Below, in pieces: positions 1-9,249 of a DNA stretch of 64,000 bases. The stretch is taken from positions 2,418,001 through 2,482,000 of the forward strand of contig CAJINV010000008.1 in NCBI GenBank assembly GCA_905178155.1, written 5' to 3'. A model generated the notes under the pieces. That model saw nothing but the letters and a program-made list of their open reading frames with translations. It was not told the DNA's origin and ran no database searches. A program made the translations under genes and the position numbers. The stretch comes from Amoebophrya sp. A120. Lineage: Eukaryota; Sar; Dinophyceae; Syndiniales; Amoebophryaceae. Positions within the stretch are counted from its first letter, which is position 1; each line of letters opens with the position of its first letter.

Positions 1-80
1 TCCTTTAGGGATTGCAAAGGCGAAGCATGTCGCGGTTACAATCAATCGAGAATCTTTCAACAATTTTTTCTTGCAATTAG

Positions 81-1036
81 ATGGCGCCACATTGTCTTTG
101 ATTTTGTTCCGCATCCAGCCTTGCCACATGAGATGAAGGTGATGATCGATGAATTGAGAACAACAACAAACCTCTTCTAACAGACGCCCGGGAACATCGG
201 GAATCTGACCGATGAATTTAGCGCAATGCACTGGGCCAACACGAATCAGAACGAGTTCGATGACATCACGTTCCCCTCGTATCCGTGCGAAATCTTCAGC
301 AGCAACTTGCAGCACAGCTCAGTCAATCGCACTCGATTATTTATTGCATGTACTTACCGTCTGACTTTTCTGTCTCATCACGACCATGATCAGATGAGGC
401 CAGCGCCAACACGTCTAAGTGTAAGCCCAAGTAATCCGACGTGAATGAAAATAGCCCAAGTTGTTGAAGGACTGGCACTAGGACTAGCACAACAAGCATT
501 GCTTGTCAAGCAGCGCAACAAAATGCACAGCCCAGGACTGACAGTTGATGTGACTACAACATAAAAAAAAAGTCCATTCCTTTTTATCATTCCTGCGTGG
601 CAAGGCGAACTGCGCGCTGCACTACCATTAAATACAACTTGATGGTAATATGCAGCAGCGTTTGTTCGCAGCATCAATCTGTATCTGCGTAGACGTAGAC
701 TGCTCAAGATTTTGTGTGGATAATGAGATTATCGATCGGTTGAAGATTGTGATGGAGCCACCACCGAACAGACCCAAGGAAGCGGTGCTCGTATCCTGTG
801 CAAAAGTATCTGATACTCGTATTGCAATCATGCATTACAAATTTTTTTCTCAAGGTAAATCCGCATTACAAATTTTATTTCTCATGCTGCAGGAATTTGT
901 ATATGCATTTATACGAGTACGATACTTTTGCACTGCATAGCTCGAGGTGCTTGACAACGAGAAAACACAAGAACAAATCAAAACAGTCTTCAGGAGCTTT
1001 TTTCCCGAGGATGAGCTCACCGGCAAAGCCGCTGTG
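81..1036 (+). CDS. multi-exon gene of unknown function, interrupted by a small introner (5' end not seen)
   Basis: I do not recognise the product. Coding-like frame runs from about 81 after an AG. A short GT-AG intron at about 139-183 joins it to an exon through about 328 (containing EFSAMHWANTNQ). Weaker exons lie near 393-420 and 465-560. The best-supported part is about 700-791 joined to 945-1036. Across this joint the 148-bp element at 792-939 plus one copy of its 5-bp duplication can be removed. The frame then reads on without a stop from an acidic, proline-containing stretch (MEPPPNRPKEAVL) into EVLDNEKTQEQIKTVFRSFF. A candidate 5' splice site GTAC follows at 1037. The last exon may be 1685-1831. 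Exons before 650 are uncertain, and the gene could start outside the window. Confidence 0.45.
787..944 (+). mobile_element. small introner element, copy 1 (148 bp, TIRs, 5-bp TSD)
   Basis: The element spans 792-939. It starts TATCCTGTGCAAAAGTATC and ends GATACTTTTGCACTGCATA, which are imperfect terminal inverted repeats. It is flanked by GCTCG at 787-791 and 940-944. Removing element plus one GCTCG restores an open frame (codons AAG GAA GCG GTG CTC GAG GTG). A homologous copy in opposite orientation lies at 39727-39876. The two share the ends and internal motifs (CAAGGTAAA, CATGCTG, GAATTTGTA). Boundary choices allowed by the TSD give GT...TC or CT...AG, not GT...AG, so it fits a non-canonical mobile intron. 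Confidence 0.85.
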
Positions 1037-1684
1037 GTACTAATGCTACACATCTTACATATCGCTTCTGTACTAGTTCTAGTGCTTGGAAACAGTTCGT
1101 TATGAGTAAACAAGTATCTTCAACCTGACTCGAATACAAACATAAAGATGCTCATTGTATCTTCCATCTCGAGCTCGCAGAAACAATTCATTATCATTAG
1201 GGAGACTCCCGTGAGAAAAATTAAGAACGACGGTCAGGTCGTGCTTGTGACTAGCTGCCTATACTCACCTAAAAAATCAAACAGTTGACCTCCACCACTG
1301 CCCCGCCAACTGCGACGACGAGTGCGACGCTTATGAGATTGCACCACAACAACTCCTCCTCGTCCATCTCATTTGCAATTGCTATGTATAAAAATTGCAG
1401 GGCAACAACATGATGACCAGAAATAGAGGCAAGAAGAACTGCAGGACTCAGTTTAGGTTTTTGCATGACATAGACCACACCTGAACTACACGGAAAGTTG
1501 TCCTCAACCTTGCACCGAAATTTGTTACGCAAGCAGTACCGGCAAGGGAAACTGCAACATCATGTGGCGGGCCGTGTAGAAGACACCTAGAATAATATTT
1601 TGCATGGCAAGAAACTGCAAGAGGAGAGACGCAGTAGAGCAGTGAAAATGGTGCGCTCTCATAACGCCATTTGTGCCAGATGGT

Positions 1685-1831
1685 ATGGCGAATTACGAAG
1701 ACGCAACCAACGAGGCGAGGAAGGTCGACGGGGCTGGTGGTCAAGCGGAACAGGCCGCTTTGGAGGCAGAAACCAATGCCGCAGAAAAAGCCGCTGCGAA
1801 AGGGAAAGCTGCGGCGTCTTCGAGTGCATGA
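1685..1831 (+). CDS. Ala/Glu-rich 48-aa open frame, probable terminal exon
   Basis: An open frame of 48 codons starts at ATG 1685 and ends at TGA 1829-1831. The peptide is rich in Ala, Glu and Lys with a hydrophilic, helix-like pattern and ends in a run of Ala and Ser. It is preceded by an AG at about 1680, so it may be the last exon of the gene at 81-1036 rather than a separate small gene. There is no recognisable domain. Confidence 0.35.
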   Translation: MANYEDATNEARKVDGAGGQAEQAALEAETNAAEKAAAKGKAAASSSA

Positions 1832-2292
1832 TAATAAAATATTTCTAGAAAGCTAAGCCTAAGTATTCAAGAGCACAGCCAGGGGATGTCGAGGGGTGCG
1901 ACGAGAATGACAAAGTAGTCACGCTGCTCTCTTGGAGCTGGTGCCAACCTAGCGCTAGCTTGTCGCGCGTCAAAAAAACATATTCAATTGATAAGAAGAT
2001 TCAAAATCATAATGATACGTGATGACAAATTAAAGGGCGGTTATATGCAGTAGCACAACGCCGAAGCTCGATCCTAAGAATGAACAACTCAAACGCAAAC
2101 GACAGCTCGAACTATATTATACCGACTTCACTTTTCGAACGTTAACATCATGTAGAATAGCAATAGAGATAGACCGACCGACCGTCGACAAACTGCGGAG
2201 CACAATTAATGAATCCAAATAGTCAATGTCAAAGGAACACTTTTATAGTTCCGCTCAGATTTCGGAGAAAAGAAATGAACGCTGCAAATGAA

Positions 2293-2768
2293 TCAATATG
2301 CTAAATTTTTTTGAGAGTTTCTGGTCCTTCCTGCGCGTCGATGTCTGATCTCGGAAAAACTTTGGGTAGTATCCCCATCTTGGGAACGGTAAGTACTATG
2401 CGCCGGGCTTTGGCTGCCCTGTGGCCGTGCTGTCCAACGTGTCCACCCCCTGCAAGAGAAGAAGCGTGACTGTTTTCTTGCTACTGTTTTCTTCATTTCC
2501 TCCAACGTTGCAGTATGGCACTCGGTAGTTTTGGTTCGTCTTGCTCGTCCTCTGAGCTATGAATTTGCAAAACGTGACGGGGGAGAGAATGCTGAATGAA
2601 AACTGATTCCTTCATCTTGGTACTCGTACGAAGAGCAGATACCTTTCTGCTGTCGTATGTCCAGGGCGCTTCAAACGCGTCGTGGGAGTGGTCCATCGCG
2701 GCAATTCTCTGATAGACTTCGTCGCATCTTTCGCTTCTATCGCTTGCATCGGTTGTACACCGCTGCAC
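2293..2768 (-). CDS. possible minus-strand exons, unknown product
   Basis: Two overlapping minus-strand open frames (2768-2493 and 2505-2293) encode hydrophilic peptides, the first with a CDEVYQRIAAMDHSHDAFEA segment. Neither matches a family I recognise and no clear splice pair joins them. The stretch 1832-2292 before them holds only AT-rich sequence. Composition is the only support, so this is a weak call. Confidence 0.2.
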
Positions 2769-3166
2769 AGAGCATATTAGAGGATTATCGATTACCTTCT
2801 TGTTTCCTTGCTCGTCCTTGTTGGTTTCTTGTCACTGACAGTGAGCAGGACACACAGCCACTGACCTGTTACCATGTTTCCCTGCGTTGACTCGAAATCG
2901 AAAATCAGGAATTACGCAAATTAATTGTGCTCCGCCTAGAAGATGAAGTACTAAAATAAAAGACTAGGCACAGCACTTTATGCAAAGCGCCGAGGACTTC
3001 TAGTAGAGGCAGGAGGCCGCGATTGCGGCCCGGACTTTCGGGCGCAGAAATCGGCCTGCAGTGTGCGGCTCGCTTCGACCAAGTCACTGCAACCAAGGCA
3101 TCCTAGATCGAAACAGCCGCCCGCCGCAGCACGAGTTGTAGAAGAACCGGATTCGTTTCTATTCCT

Positions 3167-4292
3167 ATGGCCTCCTGCACCTGCTTACCCTCTGGCGCGA
3201 CAATGGTGTGGTTTCTCCTTCTGGCCTTTCAGTTTCTGGATTCCGGGTTGCACGGCGTTTCCCTCTTCGTGAGTGCTCTTCAGGAAAAGCGGCAGAAGTA
3301 CTTTTTTGATATATTGATTTCGTTTTCGTAGTGCTTCACAGTGGAGACACGACGTCGTTCTCATTGCGACGAGGACACATAAAAATGATTTTGTCTACCT
3401 CTTCGCTCGTGCAAAACAGGAGGACCAAACACGGCAACTTGCGTGGCTCGGGCTCGAAGGTAACCGAGAACGTGCAGACAAAAAACGGCTTGCTGCAACT
3501 GCAAACGGACGGGGAAAGTGACACCGTGGAAAACGAAGACGATGCTGCTGGCGGAGATGAAGTGACGGAAAAGTTAGCGTCAGCGTTGGGAGGATCGGGG
3601 AGTTTACCGGATGAGGAAGCGGTATTTGAACTTCTGGAAAGATGCTGATGAAGAGTGTATGTCCTAGTGTAACTCGCACGCGACTTCGGAGGCACTAATC
3701 CTAATGCTTGATGAGGCTCCACTACAACTTGACTCTGACAAATTGAAATTAGCGTGGTCGCGGAAAAGCGTTCACTGTTGCCAAATCCACAACACAGGCT
3801 GACGCAGATGCAGATATAATGCCGGTCGCGGATGTGGACGACGCTGCCATGCCCGTGTCCATGGTGGAGGTGGGGAAGGTGAAGGCCGCGCCGGAGGCGA
3901 TTGACTCAAGCGAAGAACCACCAGTCGACGCGCAAGAAGGACGTGTGGCTGCCGTGCAGGAACCAGCACCAGGGGAGAGGATGGCAGACGAGCCAGAAAC
4001 GGCAGCAACTGGTGCCGACACGAACACGGCAGCAACGGGGTCGGATGGTGGTGGTGGTGGTGCTACAGAAGCTACTGTCGATGGCGTTGCGGCAGGGGCA
4101 GGCGAAAAGTCACAGGCTGCACCTCCAGCACCAGCCGAGAAAGAAAAACCCCCGGCCGAGATACAAACGCAAACCACAGCTGATGACACACATGAAGATG
4201 GCGAAGATCATGATGACCATGACGTCGACGCTGCCGCTGGCAAGGCCATCGCCACGAGCACGACAGAGACGAACAAAGGCAAAGAGGGTTAG
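3167..4292 (+). CDS. acidic low-complexity protein with a putative signal peptide, multi-exon
   Basis: An ATG at 3167 opens a hydrophobic leader (MVWFLLLAFQFLDSGLHG), as in a signal peptide. It is followed at 3269 by a strong 5' splice signal GTGAGT. A second open stretch, 3331-3648, is acidic towards its end (DTVENEDDAAGGDEVTEKL). A third, about 3753-4292, starts after an AG and runs through a long Ala/Glu/Thr/Gly-rich tract with an Asp/His cluster (DGEDHDDHDVD), ending KGKEG and a stop. Joining phases between the first and second exons are not settled: canonical sites give a stop. The leader suggests secretion or surface location, and the remainder looks disordered. Function unknown. Confidence 0.45.
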
Positions 4293-4545
4293 TATAGCCA
4301 ATAGCATTGCTATCCGAAGAACGAGAATGAAAGCGGAGCCTCGGGGGAGGGATCGGCATCAAAATTTCTCTCTGATTCGCGTGAGAGTATGAATAAAACC
4401 TAACTACAAGTGGTGCGCTGTTATGAATTTCAAACGACCCTCCTATGTATGCCTATGTGAAAAAAGCGCTCGGCTCCCTCATGTTGCGATGTTGATGATA
4501 TACCCCCGAAAACTATCCGTCTGTAAACTGTATTGAAGGAGAACT

Positions 4546-4800
4546 GTGCCAGGTACTTACCAATTTTACTTGAGAATGACAGTCGTGTGGTCGCCGTATG
4601 TGCGCGCTCACGACCAGCGCTCGCGCGACGCGCAATCTTTGGGACGTCGTCGCACGTCTGCTTCTCGATGGATGATCTACACAGACATTAGTTTTCACGA
4701 TGCGACTCAGCAATCCCAATGGTCAATTGATCAAGTTCTGGAGACTATGACTAAGACTGACCAGTGTTTTGTAGAACTCAGCTCGCCGGACCCGGAGTAA
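4546..4800 (+). CDS. short open frame, possible terminal exon
   Basis: An 84-codon open frame ends at 4800. Its last 35 residues (from SFHDATQQSQWSIDQVLETM) look protein-like, while the first half is Arg-rich and may be non-coding. It could be the 3' exon of the acidic gene just upstream. No domain is recognised. Confidence 0.22.
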   Translation: MPGTYQFYLRMTVVWSPYVRAHDQRSRDAQSLGRRRTSASRWMIYTDISFHDATQQSQWSIDQVLETMTKTDQCFVELSSPDPE

Positions 4801-5185
4801 TTGACGAAAACAAAAAAAGATCATGGCTTTTACGCCGCAAGCACCACTCTTGGCAAAGACAAAAAATAGATACAGGAAAACCATTGATTTGATGTACGAA
4901 AATGATCGGACGTCAACATCATCGTTTGTGATTGATGTACAAATTGCGACGGTTTCGCGTTTCCGATGTGAAAGCAGATGACTTTGTCTCTATTTTTACA
5001 TTTACCTTCGAAATACTTCAGCGACAAAAGAAGTGACGTAGCTCTTGATCGCGTTTGTGATTTTACTTTCTTTGATCGTGTGGCTCCAGACTCAAAGTCT
5101 AAACTGACTCGTCAACCGCATTGAAAAAAGCTGGACGGAAACCTCCAGCAAACTCACTTCACCTCTGATTTTCAACTTCATCAAG
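4801..5185. other. intergenic spacer upstream of the SUMO E1 gene
   Basis: No open frame with coding character was found in these 385 bases. The sequence is moderately AT-rich and must hold the promoter and 5' UTR of the gene at 5186. No TATA-like or other recognisable motif stands out. Confidence 0.4.
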
Positions 5186-6589
5186 ATGACCGAAGGTTCC
5201 ATTTCGACATTCACAGCTGACCACTCCGCTCTGCCCGACCCCGCTCAACCCCAGCCAACCACTTCCACCCTTTCCAAAACCGAGGCCACCCACTACGACC
5301 GGCAGCTCCGCGTTTGGGGCCTAGCCGCACAACAGAAGCTTTCCCAGTCCTGTCTGCTGTTTCTCGAAGTCGATGGAATCTTGTCGGAGTTGTTGAAGAA
5401 TCTGGTGCTGTCTGGTGTCGGGAAGATCTACATTCACCACAAAACTATCGCAAGAGCAGGTGCCACTGCCGAAGCAAATGGAACTGCGAATGGCGCCGTC
5501 GCGCCAGGCCCAAGCCCCCTCGTCACCCCAGAGGACATCGAGACGAACTTTCTCCTGACGCCCGACGACCTCGGGAAGAACAAGGTCGACTGCGTCGTGA
5601 AAGCGGTGCAGGAGTTGAACCCGCTGGTGAAGGTGGAAGCGGTAGGAGTAGGTGGACATGGTGGAAAACCCAGATCAGGATCTGTGTCCTCTCCGTCATC
5701 TTCGCTTGCGACAACACTCGCGGACCCGGCTAGTCCCAGCGGGAAGATTTTTCAAGAAGCCACGATCGTATTTGACACAGCCTGTGTGTCAGTGTCTTCA
5801 ACGACTGCAAGTTCAGCATCGACAACAAGCGCACCTTCACTAGTATCTTCATCAAGTGCAAGTAAGCGAAAACTGCAAGAAGCCACTGAGATTTCTGATT
5901 TGTGTCGCAAGCATGGAAAAACCCACTTTCTGTTAGCGCACAGCGGAATTTATGGGTTTTGTTTCTACCGGTGTTGCGAGACGACGGCTGGCGACCACGC
6001 GAGTGCTCCTGATGGGCAGTCGCGGACGAATCATGGCGATGCAACTTTCAACGACATCCTGACGAAGTACGCACAGGGTGCGAAGGACATAAAAATCACG
6101 AACCCAGTGGTGCAAAGGTTTTTCCAAGAATTCAAAAGCGTTAAGAACCTGCACCGTGCCGGGCCAGAAGGGAACGCGCAGACGAATGGCAAGATAGAGT
6201 CAGACCACGACGGCGAAAACCATTTCAGTCGATGTTTCCAGCTCCCCGCCCCGCTGGTCACGGTCAGCGCAATCCTTGGCGGTGTCGTTGCACAGGAAGC
6301 AATCAAAGTAATGACGGGAAAGGATAAGCCGTTGAAAAATTGCATTTTGATGGACTTATCCATCATGCAATGCGTCATCGAGGAACTGCAGATCCCCAAG
6401 ACACAAGAACGCTTGCCGAACGGGAATGAAATGAGAAACGGAACAACCGCGAAGCGAACGGCGGAGCAGCGAGATCCAACTTCTTCAGAAAGAAGAAAGG
6501 ATGCAACAAGTAATGGCAGCGGAATTGCTGTTGCGAAAAAAGCAAAAACGGACGCTGTCGCCATTGACTTACTCTCGGATTCAGATTGA
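5186..6589 (+). CDS. SAE1: SUMO-activating enzyme subunit 1 (SAE1/AOS1-like)
   Basis: One uninterrupted frame of 467 aa starts at ATG 5186. Near residue 38 it has YDRQLRVWGLAAQQKLSQS, the signature of the AOS1/SAE1 and APPBP1 half-E1 families. A Rossmann segment follows (ELLKNLVLSGVGKIYIHH), then a TPEDIETNFLL stretch and, near residue 365, AILGGVVAQEAIKVMTGKD, the conserved E1 C-terminal helix. There is no UBA2-type catalytic cysteine domain, as expected for SAE1. With UBA2 it would activate SUMO in the nucleus. Human SAE1 is 346 aa; the excess is two Ser/Ala-rich loops (about 157-185 and 195-230) and a tail. The tail has basic clusters resembling an NLS and ends VAIDLLSDSD, a textbook SUMO-interacting motif. 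The usual glycine-rich loop is degenerate (VDGILSELL). APPBP1/ULA1 is the main alternative, but length and order favour SAE1. Confidence 0.88.
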   Translation: MTEGSISTFTADHSALPDPAQPQPTTSTLSKTEATHYDRQLRVWGLAAQQKLSQSCLLFLEVDGILSELLKNLVLSGVGKIYIHHKTIARAGATAEANGTANGAVAPGPSPLVTPEDIETNFLLTPDDLGKNKVDCVVKAVQELNPLVKVEAVGVGGHGGKPRSGSVSSPSSSLATTLADPASPSGKIFQEATIVFDTACVSVSSTTASSASTTSAPSLVSSSSASKRKLQEATEISDLCRKHGKTHFLLAHSGIYGFCFYRCCETTAGDHASAPDGQSRTNHGDATFNDILTKYAQGAKDIKITNPVVQRFFQEFKSVKNLHRAGPEGNAQTNGKIESDHDGENHFSRCFQLPAPLVTVSAILGGVVAQEAIKVMTGKDKPLKNCILMDLSIMQCVIEELQIPKTQERLPNGNEMRNGTTAKRTAEQRDPTSSERRKDATSNGSGIAVAKKAKTDAVAIDLLSDSD

Positions 6590-7449
6590 TCTCTTCAACT
6601 TAATCGATGAACACACACCAATGGAAAATGCTGCTCCGCATGCGCAACACTTGCTACAAAAAAGCAATCGACTGAAAAATGAGACCGATGACATCGACAC
6701 CTTCCCTCTTTCAGGAGGATTACGTTCATCGAAACTCGAAATCTATCATCCAAAATTCATCTCGGTATCTAAATCATGTGTGATGTCAACATGATCATGG
6801 AATTGTGGATTAAGATATGAAATAGAAATATGGAAATATATGATATCATTTTCATCATCAATTTTGAAGTTTTTTTTTCCAATTAGAAATTGAATGAGAA
6901 GAATCAGACGCAGAGGGATGATTATTATCTCGTTTCTTTCTCGATTGAGTTTGTTTGTGGATGTGGATGGGTACATGGAATCGTTTGAAAGTTGTATTTT
7001 CATATTTGCATATGAATTTCATCGATTCCATTAAAAAGATTTTCTCCAACCATATGTCAATGAACAAGAAATTTTTTTTTTTTTTATGGGAATTAGGTAA
7101 AATTATTGTTCGATGTAATTGTAATTGATAAATTTCGGAAATTTTTAGAAAATTTCGCAAGAAATTATTTATGATCTCATTTTTTTCATAGATATCTATG
7201 CAGAAGTGTTGAAGTGTGTGTATGTTTGGTCTTCTCTGAATGATGTGTATGTGTGTGTGATCCACACAATAATCCATTAAAGGACACATTGCCAATGTCA
7301 TCATTTCATAGATATCTATGATTTTCATTTTCAAACAATCTGGATGAATCGAGATAAATCTTATTTCTCATAATTCATGGTCATCGAAATTCATCATAGA
7401 AAAATCTGTGAGGATAAATCATCCATAAATTTTCTTTGAATTCGTTTTC
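6590..7449. other. AT-rich intergenic region, left flank of the copia insertion
   Basis: Strongly AT-rich sequence with short TCATCA/GAT tracts and a poly-T run near 7070-7085. I see no credible gene. The minus-strand frame 7334-6858 is Ile/His/Lys-rich, as AT-rich non-coding DNA would be. The 14-bp palindrome CATAGATATCTATG occurs twice, at 7187-7200 and 7307-7320, exactly 120 bp apart. Together with 24016-24699 this was one continuous region before the copia element inserted. Confidence 0.6.
7187..7320. repeat. pair of identical 14-bp palindromes 120 bp apart
   Basis: CATAGATATCTATG is present at 7187-7200 and 7307-7320. The word is a perfect palindrome. Such a pair could be a protein-binding site or the relic of a short tandem duplication, but the sequence between the two is not obviously repeated. 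Confidence 0.6.
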
Positions 7450-7975
7450 TGTTGGTCATGTGATCTAAACCCTACCTCCACGCAAGACTGAAGCTTCTAT
7501 GAGATCCCGAAATGCCTGCTCTCCAAATGCAAACGATGAAGAAAATGGAGTAGATCAGGCTCTCTTGGTTCGGATTTTACTTAGACCCGGCGACCCTGGT
7601 AAAATCTTTACCAGGGACCCCCGATCCTGATAAAATCCCTACGCCAGGCTCCTATGGTGCCGATTTGGCCGATCTCAGAATGGTCCAGATCCTAGCCAAA
7701 TCCTAGATGATGACTTTATCGAGGACCTTCGTCCTAGATCAAAACTCTACCAAGGACCGCCGACCTTGATAAAAACTTTACCAGGGACCTCCGGTCCTGG
7801 TAAAATCGTACGCATACAGAGGGGAAAGTAGGTCCCAGAATGACTAGAGATCTGGAGCGCAGCCAGAGGCTTTCGCCCTGTCTGCTGAGAGATTGAAGTG
7901 TTTGTGGTGATTGAAGGACCTTTTCAGGTAGAAGCTTTGGCCATTCAGTGTGGCAGGTGTGCTCAAAGTCCAACA
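7450..7975 (+). repeat. copia 5' LTR
   Basis: This 526-bp repeat begins TGTTGG and ends CCAACA. It matches 13085-13294 plus 23627-24015. Inside are several short hairpins built on CCCTGGTAAA / TTTACCAGGG near 7593-7615 and 7780-7806. It would carry the element's promoter and polyadenylation signal, but I cannot place either by eye. Confidence 0.93.
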
Positions 7976-8045
7976 CTGCGCTGCGACTTAGACGCCAATC
8001 TGTGCTACTTTACACTAGTGACAGCAGATTCATTAAGGAAACAAG

Positions 8046-9249
8046 ATGACTGTGGTATCCGCAGAGATCGCTGCGAAGTTGCCGGATGTGACTGGTTGGA
8101 TCGAATGGGATCGCTCTGTCCGTGAGGAGGTCGAGCGCCTCGGACTTAGCGTCTACATATTTCGACAACGTCGTCGTCAATCTCGGTCAGCCCGGTCTCC
8201 CCGGAGGAGCCGGCCAGCAGGTTGAGACGGTTGCTCAGAAATGGCGCAACCTGAAAGCCGCGATGCTGCAGCCCTTCCTTGACTGGTTCTTGTAAGACCT
8301 GGCTGCACGCTCGCCCGAATTACCACGCTCTGAATGCCGGAGAGTTGTATTTGGAGCTGCGTGACGTTGGTCATTATGACCAGCAGAACAGGACCCAGCG
8401 GAAAATCCGTGTTGCTTGTCTCGAATCGATGGAGTTCGATGACCGCGACCAACCTCAGGACCCGCCTTCCTTTCTCGCCAAGGTCAAGCGCATCATGGAC
8501 CAGTCCCCTGCGGTGTTTCCGCCCGACCAAGCTCGTCCCGCTGAAGATCGTCAGGCCCAGAACGTCTTAGACTACCTGCCCAAGATGTTCTCCAAGGGTT
8601 TCAAGGACACGATCGCGCGCATGGTCGAGGACGATGCCCAGTTGACGACGCAGCAGATGGGTGACAAGTTGGCGACCCGTCTGCAGGCCATGATCAAGGA
8701 CGGCGAGTACAAGGCGGAGACAGAGCTCCAGCTTCGGCAAGGCGTTTCCGACGGTTGACTTCGACCAGGACACGACCGGAGGAGCCGCTTCCAAGAAACG
8801 CCCCCAGGCTAGTGGTAATGATGAGGACGGTAAAGCTTTCATGTCTGCGACTGCCCTCAAGCGGTTCAAGGCTAAACTGAAAAAGAAAGTTACCGCCGAA
8901 GTCCACGCAAGCCAGGGTGGTGATCCTTCTACTCGCAAGAGCCAGAAGGGGAAGGGCAAGAAGGACAAGAAGTTCAAGGATTATTTATAAGAAGAATATC
9001 CAGTGCTACAAGTGTTACGACTGGGGTCACTACGCGTGGGAGTGTCCTACCGCTGCTGTGTCTATGGGTGGGAAACCCAAAGGCAAAGGCAAAGGAAGGG
9101 GCAACGCGTACACCGGTTTCGGTGAACCTACGGTCTACCAGGACTGGGGTGGTGCCTGGGTCTGGCATGATGCTAGCGCTGGATCGGGATCCGGCAAGCC
9201 CGGAACGAGCTGAGACGAGGATCAAGATCCGGAACGGGGAAGATGTTGT
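8046..9249 (+). pseudogene. copia gag remnant with CCHC zinc knuckle
   Basis: A likely start is ATG 8046 (MTVVSAEIAAKLPDVTGWI). Gag-like sequence then continues in three successive frames (about 8046-8150, 8279-8758, 8760-9240), so at least two frameshifts separate the parts. Near the end, at about 9004-9045, lies CYKCYDWGHYAWEC, a perfect CX2CX4HX4C nucleic-acid-binding knuckle of retroelement nucleocapsid. A Gly/Lys-rich linker follows. The protein would package element RNA. Because the frames are broken it is recorded as a pseudogene, although programmed shifts between some parts cannot be excluded. Confidence 0.8.

Noticed and set aside
6858-7334. 158-codon minus-strand frame
   Set aside because: Ile/His/Lys/Phe-biased peptide as expected from AT-rich non-coding DNA; no motif.
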